Shown here piece by piece: positions 1-8,500 of a stretch of 64,000 nt of DNA. The position numbers were made by a program, and so were the translations under genes. Within the stretch, counting starts at the first letter, position 1; every line of letters starts with the position of its first letter. The notes beneath the pieces were generated by a model. That model saw only the letters and a list, made by a program, of their open reading frames with translations, made no database searches and was not told where the DNA came from. Source of the stretch: JAJFJD01 sp965228425 (GTDB taxonomy: Bacteria; Pseudomonadota; Alphaproteobacteria; UBA8366); contig OZ245815.1 in assembly GCA_965228425.1 (NCBI GenBank), forward strand, positions 3,596,001 through 3,660,000. The letters are read 5' to 3'.

Positions 1-3
1 TCG

Positions 4-2037
4 TTAGACACGCCGCGCGCACACCAAGGCGCCGTCGGCGGCAACCTCGCAACACCATGACGGCGGCACGACCGAAGTCCCGCCGGCTTCTTCCACGATG
101 GCCGGCCCGGTCACAGACAACCCGGCCGGCATCGCGTCGCGCCGATACACCGGGCACCCGACCCATTCGCCGAACCACACCTGCCGCCGTTCCAGAACGG
201 GGTCCCCATCCAAAACGGGGGCCATCACGATCTCCGGCTTGTCCACCGAACCGATCGACACCAGTCGGACGTTGACGATTTCCGCGTCGTTCGCCGGATC
301 TTCGTAGCCGAACGTCTCGGCATGACGCGCATCGAACGCGGCACGCAATGGCGTCCAATCCACATACCCGTCGGCCCACAAGATCGGCAAAGTGAAGGAT
401 TGCCCGACATAGCGCATGTCGAGCGTGACCGTGTGGCGATGACGCTCCACGGCAACGCCATCCGCCGTAAGGGCCGCCGTGGCCCGGCCGATCAATGCCT
501 CGATTTCCGTGTTCAGTGCATCGACGGGCAACGACGACAGGCGCCCGCCCCACGCCGATACGAAGTCGCAGCGCATATCCGCCAGCATCTGGCCCAGCGC
601 CGATAGATGCCCTGGAAACCGCGGGATCACAACTTTCGGGATGGCCAATTCGTCCGCGACGAAGAATACATGCATCGGCCCCGCACCGCCGAATCCGACG
701 AGCGCGAAATCGCGGGGATCGAATCCGCGATGGACCGAGACCTCGCGCACCGCCCCCGCCATTTTCGCGACGGCGATCCGCAAGGCACTGTCCGCCAAGG
801 CGACCACGTCGTCGACGCCCAGCTCACGCGCCACCGCCTGGAACGCAACGTCAGCGCGATCCCGGTCCAGAATCAATCCCCCGCTTAAGGCACGGTCCGT
901 CGGCAAACGGCCCAACAGAAGATTGGCGTCCGAGATGGTCGGATCGACACCGCCCCGGCCGTAGCAGGCGGGTCCGGGCATTGCTCCCGCACTCTGCGGA
1001 CCGATCTCCAGCGTGCCGTCCTGCTGTACATGCACGATGCTGCCGCCACCGGCGCCGATGGTGTGTATATCGAGCTGCGGCATCTGCAGCGGATAGGCGT
1101 CGATCTGATTGTCATGCGACATGCGCGGCTCGCGGCCGTGGACCAGCGCCACATCGGTACTGGTGCCGCCCATGTCGAAGGTGATGCAGTCGTCGATATC
1201 CAGGGCGGCCACACCGTGACAAACGCCGGTAACACCGCCGACCGGCCCCGATAGGAACGTTCCCGCAACGCGTTTGGCGGCGGTTTCGATAGTCATCGCG
1301 CCGCCGTTCGATCCCATGATGTTGACGTCCGCCGACAACCCGCGCTCGGACAGCGCCGCGGTCAACGTGTCCAGATAACCGGCCATCACCGGCGTAAGGT
1401 AGGCGTTGAGCACACAGGTCGACGTGCGTTCGAACTCGCCGCGTTCGGGCACCAAGGCGGTGGATTGCGAGACCGGCACACCGGGCAGCAGGGTGCGTAG
1501 CACCTCGACCGCAGCAGCCTCGTTTTCGTCGTTGCGGTAGCTGTTGAGGAAACAAACGGCAACAGTCTCGATCCCGGCCCCGCGCAGCGCGTCCGCGAGC
1601 CGCCGGAGATCATCCTCCGCCACCGCCCGCAGCACCGACCCGTCCGCCGCGACCCGTTCCGGCACTTCGAGACGGTGTTCGCGCTCGACGATCGGCCGGG
1701 GCCGGACCCATGCCGCATCGAACAATCCGCCGGTCAACCGCCGGGTCTTGCCAATTTCAAGGACGTCGCGAAATCCTTCGGTCGTGACCAGCCCGGTTTT
1801 CGCCCCCTTGCGCTCCAACAGGGCATTCGTGGCGATCGTCGTGCCATGGACAAAAGCCGTCACCGCCGCACCGTCGATCCCCAACGCCGCCAAGGCATCC
1901 AACACGCCGCGCCACTGCTCGCCAGGAAAGGACGGCACCTTGGCTTGCAGGATATGTCCGCTTGCCCGGTCATAGGCCAACACATCCGTGAAAGTACCGC
2001 CGACATCGATGCCGACCAGATGGGCACCGGCGGTCAT
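4..2037 (-). CDS. hyuA: Hydantoinase/oxoprolinase family protein, subunit A
   Basis: This is the HyuA-type ATP-binding subunit that, with HyuB, hydrolyses cyclic amides such as hydantoins or 5-oxoproline at the cost of ATP. It has 677 residues, normal for the family. The actin-like phosphate loop GIDVGGTFTDV lies near residue 8 and a second loop, FDMGGTSTDVAL, near residue 285. The frame stays open upstream to 2160, but the extra residues are arginine-rich and unlike the family. The ATG at 2037 overlaps the hyuB stop by four bases (ATGA), so the two are translationally coupled. The TAA stop is at 4-6, so the gene is complete. The exact substrate cannot be read from sequence. Confidence 0.93.
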   Translation of the reverse strand: MTAGAHLVGIDVGGTFTDVLAYDRASGHILQAKVPSFPGEQWRGVLDALAALGIDGAAVTAFVHGTTIATNALLERKGAKTGLVTTEGFRDVLEIGKTRRLTGGLFDAAWVRPRPIVEREHRLEVPERVAADGSVLRAVAEDDLRRLADALRGAGIETVAVCFLNSYRNDENEAAAVEVLRTLLPGVPVSQSTALVPERGEFERTSTCVLNAYLTPVMAGYLDTLTAALSERGLSADVNIMGSNGGAMTIETAAKRVAGTFLSGPVGGVTGVCHGVAALDIDDCITFDMGGTSTDVALVHGREPRMSHDNQIDAYPLQMPQLDIHTIGAGGGSIVHVQQDGTLEIGPQSAGAMPGPACYGRGGVDPTISDANLLLGRLPTDRALSGGLILDRDRADVAFQAVARELGVDDVVALADSALRIAVAKMAGAVREVSVHRGFDPRDFALVGFGGAGPMHVFFVADELAIPKVVIPRFPGHLSALGQMLADMRCDFVSAWGGRLSSLPVDALNTEIEALIGRATAALTADGVAVERHRHTVTLDMRYVGQSFTLPILWADGYVDWTPLRAAFDARHAETFGYEDPANDAEIVNVRLVSIGSVDKPEIVMAPVLDGDPVLERRQVWFGEWVGCPVYRRDAMPAGLSVTGPAIVEEAGGTSVVPPSWCCEVAADGALVCARRV

Positions 2038-4049
2038 GCCACGGCAGCCTTGAGCCGGGTAAATCGAACCGCTTCGCCGGCATTTACCGCCAACGCCGCG
2101 ACGCCATCGGGGCCAAGCGCGATAGCCTCTTTTGGCGCGGAAGGATCGACCTTGACCCATCCGCGCAAAGACGCCCCGCCTCGGGAAATGATTTCGACGA
2201 TATCGCCCTGTCCCACCGCCAGGTCGGCGGCAAGCGACGGCGCAAGGACGATCAACCGACGGGGACCATCCCAGGAGTCCCGATTGGCGGCCTCCACGGT
2301 CAAGTCGATCCGCGCCGCCCGCAGCATCGCGCGTTCCGCCTCCGTCGCCTCCGCGTCGACGCGCAATTGATCGTCGAACCGCACGCCGTATCGCGTTTCG
2401 GCCTCGTCGGCGGATATATAGCTATGTACGACATCTTCGGCGACACGCGACGGATCGCGTTCCAGCGGATCGCCATAGCCGCCACCGCCGGACGACTCCA
2501 TGCGAACCACATCCCCGGCTCGCATCTCGAACCCGGCGACCTTGCCGGGCATCGGCGACGGCTCTACTACCGCCCCATCGCGGATTACGGTGAACCGGTT
2601 GGGCGACCCGCTCCCCCCGCCGGCGACCCCGAACGGCGGGATGATATTCTTGTCGGACAGCACCGATAGGCTCGCCGTATCCGACAGAACCTTGATCTCG
2701 CGCCGCATCCCCAAACCGCCGCGAAACGTCCCGTCCCCACAAGAACCGTCGCGCAAACCGTAGTATTCGACCCGCAGTGGGCATTGCGCCTCGATCACCT
2801 CGGCGGACTGGACGGAATTGAAATCGCCCTCGGGAAAGGCCCGCGCCGCGTGGTTGCCGTCGACGCCCCGACAACCGCCGGTTCCGCCGGCCGGATATTC
2901 GTAGCACAGGTAGATATCGCCGCGATCCGGTTGCGGCCCGGAAATGTAGACGTGGTTGCCGCCGCCCTTAAGGTCGCCGACCAGCTTGTCCGGTGCCGCC
3001 TGCCCCAAAGCCGCTACCACGAGCCCGCAGATCAAGGCCCGACATTCGACCATGCCGCCACAGGGTGCGGGCAGCCGCGCATTGAGAAAACTGCCCACCG
3101 GATTGATCACCTCGATCGGAAGAAAGGAACCCTGGTTGACCGGCGTATGCGGGTCCAGGAAGGATTTCACGATGCTGCCGACGCCGTTGAACGCCATTGC
3201 GGGGCCGACATTCGTAGGGCCGCCGGTCTGCGGCGACGAACCGGTGAAGTCGGCGATCAACCGGTCGCCGTCTACGGTGAGTCTCAAGCGTCCTATCAAC
3301 GGCTCGGGACTGTTGCCGTCTCCTTCGATATACCCTTCTCCATGGTAGACGCCGTCCGGCAACGCGGCGACACGCTCACGCATGACGGCGGCGGACCGGG
3401 CGATCAGTTCCTCGACCGATCCGATCAAGGCATCCCCGCCGAACCGCGCGAAGAGGCGTTGCAGATGCTCGGCCGCCTTGCGGCTGGTGCCCAGCATGGT
3501 GTTGAAGTCGCCCTTCCGTTCATGGGTGACCCGCATGTTGTCGAACAGCAGCGTCAGATAAGCCTCGTTCATCTTGCCGCGCTCGCAGATGCGGGTCGGC
3601 GTGATGCGCAGCCCTTCCTGATAGATCTCCTTTGCCCGGCCCGACAGGCTGCCGGGCGTCATGCCGCCGACATCGCCCCAATGGCAACGGGTCGCGACGA
3701 ACAGCGCCAGCGTGGCACCGTTGAACACGGGATACAGCATCAGCACGTCGTTCAGATGCGTCCCGCCGGTATACGGATCGTTATGCAGGAAGATATCGCC
3801 ATCGTGGATATCATCGCCGAACGCCTTGACCACCTCGGCCGTCGAGTACGGTACCGCGAAGATATGGATCGGACTGTCGTCCAGCGATTGCGCGACGAGA
3901 CGCCCATCCGCGGTCACCAGCGCACAGGAAAAGTCGTGGCCTTCATAGATGATCGACGAATAGGACGAATGGATCACATTCGCCCGCATTTCATTGACCA
4001 CGGCGACGAGGGATTCACGTACCAACTCCAGCGTGCCGAGATCACGCAT
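2034..4049 (-). CDS. hyuB: Hydantoinase/oxoprolinase family protein, subunit B
   Basis: HyuB is the partner of the downstream HyuA. The main domain fills roughly residues 1-520 and ends in the family's glycine-rich GGGGYGDPLERDP segment. The protein has 671 residues, about 90-100 more than a minimal HyuB. The added C-terminus (about residues 585-671) contains APSLAADLAVGQGDIVEI and LGPDGVAALAVNAGEAV, which by eye look like a small beta-barrel of double-psi type; that is inference. It lies 37 bases after the cupin gene and overlaps hyuA by four bases, forming a three-gene minus-strand operon. Confidence 0.93.
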   Translation of the reverse strand: MRDLGTLELVRESLVAVVNEMRANVIHSSYSSIIYEGHDFSCALVTADGRLVAQSLDDSPIHIFAVPYSTAEVVKAFGDDIHDGDIFLHNDPYTGGTHLNDVLMLYPVFNGATLALFVATRCHWGDVGGMTPGSLSGRAKEIYQEGLRITPTRICERGKMNEAYLTLLFDNMRVTHERKGDFNTMLGTSRKAAEHLQRLFARFGGDALIGSVEELIARSAAVMRERVAALPDGVYHGEGYIEGDGNSPEPLIGRLRLTVDGDRLIADFTGSSPQTGGPTNVGPAMAFNGVGSIVKSFLDPHTPVNQGSFLPIEVINPVGSFLNARLPAPCGGMVECRALICGLVVAALGQAAPDKLVGDLKGGGNHVYISGPQPDRGDIYLCYEYPAGGTGGCRGVDGNHAARAFPEGDFNSVQSAEVIEAQCPLRVEYYGLRDGSCGDGTFRGGLGMRREIKVLSDTASLSVLSDKNIIPPFGVAGGGSGSPNRFTVIRDGAVVEPSPMPGKVAGFEMRAGDVVRMESSGGGGYGDPLERDPSRVAEDVVHSYISADEAETRYGVRFDDQLRVDAEATEAERAMLRAARIDLTVEAANRDSWDGPRRLIVLAPSLAADLAVGQGDIVEIISRGGASLRGWVKVDPSAPKEAIALGPDGVAALAVNAGEAVRFTRLKAAVA

Positions 4050-4086
4050 CGGCTATGGCCTCGTCCGGCTGACGGTTTGGATCACG

Positions 4087-4659
4087 TCACGCCTGTTTGC
4101 GAACGCGTTTGGGACAGGGCCGCTGGACCTTGGCGTCCGGATCGAACTCCGACCGGTCGATATGCGCCAGCGTCTTGCCGTAGATGTGCAGCGATAACGA
4201 CGTCTTCGCGCTTTCGTTCCGGACGCTGTGGATATCGTCGGGCAGGAAGGCGATGATCTCGCCCGGGCCGACCGAGACCTCGTTCTGCACCGCAAGCTCC
4301 GCATAGCCGGGTTTCGTGCCATCGTCTTCGCGGCGCCAGTTTACGTTTACCTCATCGCCGTCGAGCCCGACGACCACGCCCCAGGTTTGATGGTCGTGCG
4401 GCGCCACGCCCCGGCCGGGCAACCAGGCGATCGCCTCGACCAATAGCGTGTGATCCGATTCCTCGTGCAACACGGTTATCCCGAATCCTTGATCCGGATC
4501 GCACTCGTAGAACGACTCCTGAATCCATCCCGGTTCGGCCGCTATGCGCCGGGCCAGCGGAATGACCTGTTGGATGATCTTCTTGTCGTCATCGGTGTCG
4601 GCGACGACGGCGCGCATCTCATTGACGAGGGTTTCGACGGAATACTCGGCGTTGGCCAC
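4087..4659 (-). CDS. Cupin protein of the cysteine dioxygenase-like family
   Basis: A 190-residue single-domain cupin related to cysteine dioxygenase and predicted metal-dependent double-stranded beta-helix enzymes. The iron-binding cupin motif PHDHQTWGVVVG lies near residue 91 and the second-motif histidine in LPDDIHSVRN near residue 148. It is the first gene of the hyuBA operon, 37 bases before hyuB, so it probably serves the same catabolic route. It may oxidise a thiol or another small acid; the substrate is unknown. No signal peptide is visible, so it should be cytoplasmic. Confidence 0.82.
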   Translation of the reverse strand: MANAEYSVETLVNEMRAVVADTDDDKKIIQQVIPLARRIAAEPGWIQESFYECDPDQGFGITVLHEESDHTLLVEAIAWLPGRGVAPHDHQTWGVVVGLDGDEVNVNWRREDDGTKPGYAELAVQNEVSVGPGEIIAFLPDDIHSVRNESAKTSLSLHIYGKTLAHIDRSEFDPDAKVQRPCPKRVRKQA

Positions 4660-4769
4660 GGCGCGTGTTCTCCCTGCTTAGGATCGGGCAAGACTTTACC
4701 CATCAACAATTCTGTTGATTCACGCCACCACTGACAAGCGCCCTTGGCGGAAATCTCCGAAAAGTCGGT

Positions 4770-5132
4770 TTATCGGCTGTAGAAGCCGCCCGAATGCCGA
4801 CGCCAATCCACCGCGTTGCCGGACAACACCATGATACGACCCAGATCGACATCACCCAGGAAGCATTGCGCCATGATATGGCCGCCAGCACGCAAGCCAT
4901 GGTCTTCGCACCGAACCTCCTTGTTCGAGACAACGGTGCGAAGATAGCTTTTGGCCGTGCTGCCGGCGCGCGTTGTCATCTCCGGTGCGTCAATGCCCCA
5001 AAGACGGATCGGTTTGCCGGCAACGACGATCGAATCGCCGTCGATAATGGTCGGACGCCCCTCCAGCGTCTCCGCCTGTACTGCTGCCAACGGCAGACAG
5101 ATCGCAAGCAGAACAAATAGCCCCCGTATCAT
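4770..5132 (-). CDS. Exported thermonuclease (SNase-like) family protein
   Basis: A 120-residue small secreted protein. Residues 1-20 form a signal peptide ending in AVQAE. The SNase-like fold follows: IIDGDSIVV contains the calcium-binding Asp, and IRLWGIDAPEM contains the equivalents of Arg35, Asp40 and Glu43 of staphylococcal nuclease. A cysteine pair (RCEDHG and AQCFLG) could form a disulphide in the periplasm. The domain is shorter than staphylococcal nuclease and stops just after WRRHSGGFYSR. It probably cleaves nucleic acid in the periplasm, but catalysis is not assured. It stands alone between the PrpD gene and the hyu operon. Confidence 0.8.
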   Translation of the reverse strand: MIRGLFVLLAICLPLAAVQAETLEGRPTIIDGDSIVVAGKPIRLWGIDAPEMTTRAGSTAKSYLRTVVSNKEVRCEDHGLRAGGHIMAQCFLGDVDLGRIMVLSGNAVDWRRHSGGFYSR

Positions 5133-5239
5133 GCGGAAATGCTACGCAATCCACGCAATCAAGTCATTGTTCTTGTTTAGAATTTTTAGGAAAATGCAAG
5201 CGAAATGCTGGCAATTTCCGGCAGAAATCCGCGCATGTG

Positions 5240-6601
5240 CTAGGCACAGAGTGCGGTCAACGCCCGCACGTCATCAACGTTATCGAGTGTCCAGATCAAC
5301 TCGCAAAGCGCACCGGCGCGGTCGGCGCCGATGACCGGCGATGCGTTGGCCAGGAACTTTGCTTCCATCGCCTCGTCCGTCATGGGGTTGCCCACCGTTC
5401 CACTCGCGTGCTCGACGAAGGTTTCGTGCTTTTCACCGGAAGACGTGATGACGGTCGCCCGCGCCTGATCCTTCTGCAGCGCCTCATCGGTCGCCACGGC
5501 GACCTTGCGCCGAAGCGCGATCGCGTCCTCGGAGGTTGCCCGCGCGTCGCTGAACTGGGCGATCCCCGCGGCCCGGTCGAGGAAGGATACCGCCGCGGTG
5601 TGCGTCAGACTGAACTTGGATTTCAGACCCGTCTGCGGTTCTTCCACACCGGTGATCGTAACCGCATGCGGATGAACCCGCAGTTCGACAGACGCCACAT
5701 CGGCGGCATCGACGCCAGACGTCTTGCCAAGCTCCACCATGGCGTCGATGGTCGGATGCAGGACGATACCGCAGGCATAGGGCTTGTGCCCGTTTCGGGT
5801 GATTTCCCATCGGTCGCCCAACCCGTCGAGAATCCGGTCCTGATCGGTTTCCGTGCTGTAAATCCGGCAGAATCCCTTCTTGCCTTCCAAAATCTCGCCA
5901 CTGCTGTCGAAATCGCGCTCGGCCAGCAACCCTGCCAGCACACCGTTGTATCCCGCCTTTCCGGCGTGGAACGACTTGCACATGGTGCCGCGGTTCTGCT
6001 GCATGCCGGCGGCCTGCGTGGTCGCAATTCCCAAAGCATGGACAGTGCGCTGCACATCCAACCCGAGAAGCCGCGCGGACGCCGCACCGGCCGCGATGGA
6101 TCCGAGCGTCCCCGTCAAATGCCAGCCCCCGTTGTGATGTTCCGGCGCGGCCTGACCGGCCCGTACGCCCGCTTCGAAACCCGCGGCATAGGCCACGATA
6201 AGCGTTGCGCCATCGACCGCCTTGCGATCCGCCAGGGCGAAAAGCGCCGACAGGATCGGCGAACTGGCATGCAGGACGACGCCCGCCATATGGGTATCGT
6301 CGAAGTCCAGCATGTGGCCCATCTGCCCATTGGCAATCGGCGCGTCTAGAACGCCAAGTTTCAGTTTTCGCCCGAATACGGTGGCTTGCGGCTTTCCGCT
6401 GACCTCTTCGAGGACGGACAGCAATTTGGTGATGGTGGGATGATCACTCCCGGAGAGGGCACAGCCGATCCAGTCAAGGACTCCGCGCCGCGCTGCCCGG
6501 ACCGCCTCATCCGACAAATCTTCCAGCCGCAGCGGCGACAAAAACGCACATAAATCCTGGGTGATATTCAGATCGAGGTCTGCGGCACCATAGTCAGCCA
6601 T
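5240..6601 (-). CDS. MmgE/PrpD family protein
   Basis: A 453-residue member of the 2-methylcitrate dehydratase / aconitate decarboxylase superfamily, which dehydrates or decarboxylates hydroxy-polycarboxylic acids. Recognisable blocks are the N-terminal helical domain with ARRGVLDWIGCAL, MGHMLDFDDTHM, MCKSFHAGKAGYNGVLAGLL and KPYACGIVLHPTID. The frame is open to 6649, but AGAGGAA lies seven bases before the ATG at 6601, which decides the start. It is divergent from the GMC oxidoreductase, with 126 bases between them. Whether it acts on methylcitrate, aconitate or another acid cannot be told; no prpB or prpC is nearby. Confidence 0.88.
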   Translation of the reverse strand: MADYGAADLDLNITQDLCAFLSPLRLEDLSDEAVRAARRGVLDWIGCALSGSDHPTITKLLSVLEEVSGKPQATVFGRKLKLGVLDAPIANGQMGHMLDFDDTHMAGVVLHASSPILSALFALADRKAVDGATLIVAYAAGFEAGVRAGQAAPEHHNGGWHLTGTLGSIAAGAASARLLGLDVQRTVHALGIATTQAAGMQQNRGTMCKSFHAGKAGYNGVLAGLLAERDFDSSGEILEGKKGFCRIYSTETDQDRILDGLGDRWEITRNGHKPYACGIVLHPTIDAMVELGKTSGVDAADVASVELRVHPHAVTITGVEEPQTGLKSKFSLTHTAAVSFLDRAAGIAQFSDARATSEDAIALRRKVAVATDEALQKDQARATVITSSGEKHETFVEHASGTVGNPMTDEAMEAKFLANASPVIGADRAGALCELIWTLDNVDDVRALTALCA

Positions 6602-6727
6602 TTTATGTTCCTCTCTTTCTTGGCGATCGATGTGATGGAAACTATACATCGCTGCCCGCCACCGGAAACCGGCAACTATCCGCAGGTGCCCAGACTGTCC
6701 TAGAATGCGCGGCCTAGGAGATCAACC

Positions 6728-8335
6728 ATGCACACTGTCGGAACATTCGACTATATCGTCGTCGGCGCGGGATCGGCGGGATGCGTCCTCGCCAACCGCT
6801 TGAGCGAAGATCCCGATACATCGGTGTTGCTGCTGGAGGCCGGCGGCAACGACAATTACATCTGGATTCACATCCCGGTGGGCTACCTGTATTGCATGGG
6901 CAATCCCCGCACCGACTGGGGGTTCGAGACCGAAGCCGAGACCGGGTTGAACGGGCGCTCGCTCGCCTATCCGCGCGGCAAGGTCCTCGGTGGCTGTTCG
7001 TCGATCAACGGCATGATCTATATGCGCGGCCAGTCGCTCGACTACGATCAATGGCGGCAACTGGGCAATGCGGGCTGGGGCTGGGACGACGTGCTGCCCT
7101 TCTTCAAGAAGAGCGAGGACCACTACGCCGGCGCCGACGGGATTCACGGCAGCGGCGGCGAATGGCGGGTCGAGGAACAGCGGCTGTCCTGGGAAATCCT
7201 GGACGCCTTTCGCGAGGCCTGCGATCTTGAAGGCATCCCGAAGATCCGCGATTTCAACGGCGGCAACAATTTCGGATGCGCCTATTTTCAGGTCAATCAG
7301 CGGCGCGGCTGGCGCTGGAACACGGCGAAGGGATTCCTGAAACCCGCCCGGGAACGCCCGAATCTCAACGTCATGACCCATGCCCAGGCCGACCGGCTGT
7401 TGCTGGACGGCAAGCGCACGACCGGCATCCAATTCGATCGCAAGGGCGTCCCCTGCGAGGCGCACGCGCGGCGCGAGGTGGTTCTCGCCGCCGGCGCCAT
7501 CGGATCGCCACAGTTGCTGCAGCTTTCCGGGATCGGACCCGGCAAGGTCATTTCGGCGCACGGTATCGATCCCGTACACGACCTGCCCGGTGTCGGTGAA
7601 AACTTGCAAGACCATCTACAAATCCGCTGCGCCTATAAGGTCAGCGGCGTGAAGACGCTGAACGAGCGCGCGAACAGCATCACCGGCAAGGTCGGCATCG
7701 CGATGGAGTATCTGTTAAACCGCTCCGGTCCGATGTCGATGGCGCCAAGCCAACTCGGCGCTTTCGCGAAATCGGATCCGGCGTTGGAGATGCCGGATTT
7801 GCAATATCACGTCCAACCGCTGACGCTGGAGAAGTTCGGCGACCCGCTTCATCCCTTCCCCGCCTTCACCGCCAGCGTCTGCAACTTGCGGCCGGAAAGC
7901 CGCGGCACCGTGCACCTGAAATCGCCCGACCCGCGCGTCCAACCGGCGATCCAGCCGAACTACCTTTCGGCCGACCATGACCGCCGGACCGCCGCCGCCG
8001 CCGTCCGTTTGACCCGCCGGATCGTCGCGCAGGCGCCGTTGGCGAAATACCGTCCCGAAGAATTCAAACCCGGCCCCAGCTACGAGACGGACGACGACCT
8101 CGCCCGCGGCGCCGGCGACATCTCCACCACGATCTTTCACCCTGTCGGCACAGCCAAGATGGGCCAGGACGACATGGCCGTGGTCGACGAAAGGCTCCGT
8201 GTCCGTGGCATGACGGGCCTAAGAGTGGTCGACGCCTCCGTCATGCCGACCATTACGTCGGGAAACACCAACGCACCGGTCATTATGATCGCTGAAAAGG
8301 CGTCAGAGATGATCAAGCAGGATTCGGCGGCCTAG
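6728..8335 (+). CDS. GMC family FAD-dependent oxidoreductase (choline dehydrogenase-like)
   Basis: A 535-residue glucose-methanol-choline oxidoreductase that oxidises an alcohol with FAD. The dinucleotide-binding motif VVGAGSAGCVLANRL is at residues 11-25 and the GMC signature GKVLGGCSSINGMIYMRG near residue 83. The catalytic histidine lies in FHPVGTAKMG (near residue 470) and the second active-site residue, Asn, in TSGNTNAPV (near 510). AGGAG sits eight bases before the ATG. It has no betaine-aldehyde dehydrogenase or BetI neighbour, so choline itself is unproven; any primary or secondary alcohol is possible. Confidence 0.93.
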   Translation: MHTVGTFDYIVVGAGSAGCVLANRLSEDPDTSVLLLEAGGNDNYIWIHIPVGYLYCMGNPRTDWGFETEAETGLNGRSLAYPRGKVLGGCSSINGMIYMRGQSLDYDQWRQLGNAGWGWDDVLPFFKKSEDHYAGADGIHGSGGEWRVEEQRLSWEILDAFREACDLEGIPKIRDFNGGNNFGCAYFQVNQRRGWRWNTAKGFLKPARERPNLNVMTHAQADRLLLDGKRTTGIQFDRKGVPCEAHARREVVLAAGAIGSPQLLQLSGIGPGKVISAHGIDPVHDLPGVGENLQDHLQIRCAYKVSGVKTLNERANSITGKVGIAMEYLLNRSGPMSMAPSQLGAFAKSDPALEMPDLQYHVQPLTLEKFGDPLHPFPAFTASVCNLRPESRGTVHLKSPDPRVQPAIQPNYLSADHDRRTAAAAVRLTRRIVAQAPLAKYRPEEFKPGPSYETDDDLARGAGDISTTIFHPVGTAKMGQDDMAVVDERLRVRGMTGLRVVDASVMPTITSGNTNAPVIMIAEKASEMIKQDSAA

Positions 8336-8438
8336 TTGGCCCTCACCGGGTTTGCGCGGCCGTGTCGCTGTGTCTCCCGGATGCAGCCACGAATCCAGAT
8401 GCTACAAATAGTTGCGTAGCGTCGAAGTTCCTATCGTA

Positions 8439-8455
8439 GTTAATCATGCATTAAC
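8439..8455. promoter_or_regulatory. CtrA-type binding box and palindrome upstream of the kinase operon
   Basis: TTAA-N7-TTAAC, the full CtrA consensus of alphaproteobacteria, is present at 8440-8455. It is embedded in the palindrome GTTAAT-CATGC-ATTAAC and lies 45 bases before the kinase start codon. The match is exact; control by CtrA is inferred. Confidence 0.55.
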
Positions 8456-8500
8456 GAAGTAGGCCGTATCGTACGCCCTGCTTCGTGAGGGCATGGGTAA

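Noticed and set aside
2037..2160. N-terminal extension of hyuA
   Set aside because: Overlaps hyuB deeply and is unlike the family; ATGA coupling at 2034-2037 fixes the start.
2784..4256. 490-codon plus-strand frame
   Set aside because: Antisense to hyuB; no motif.
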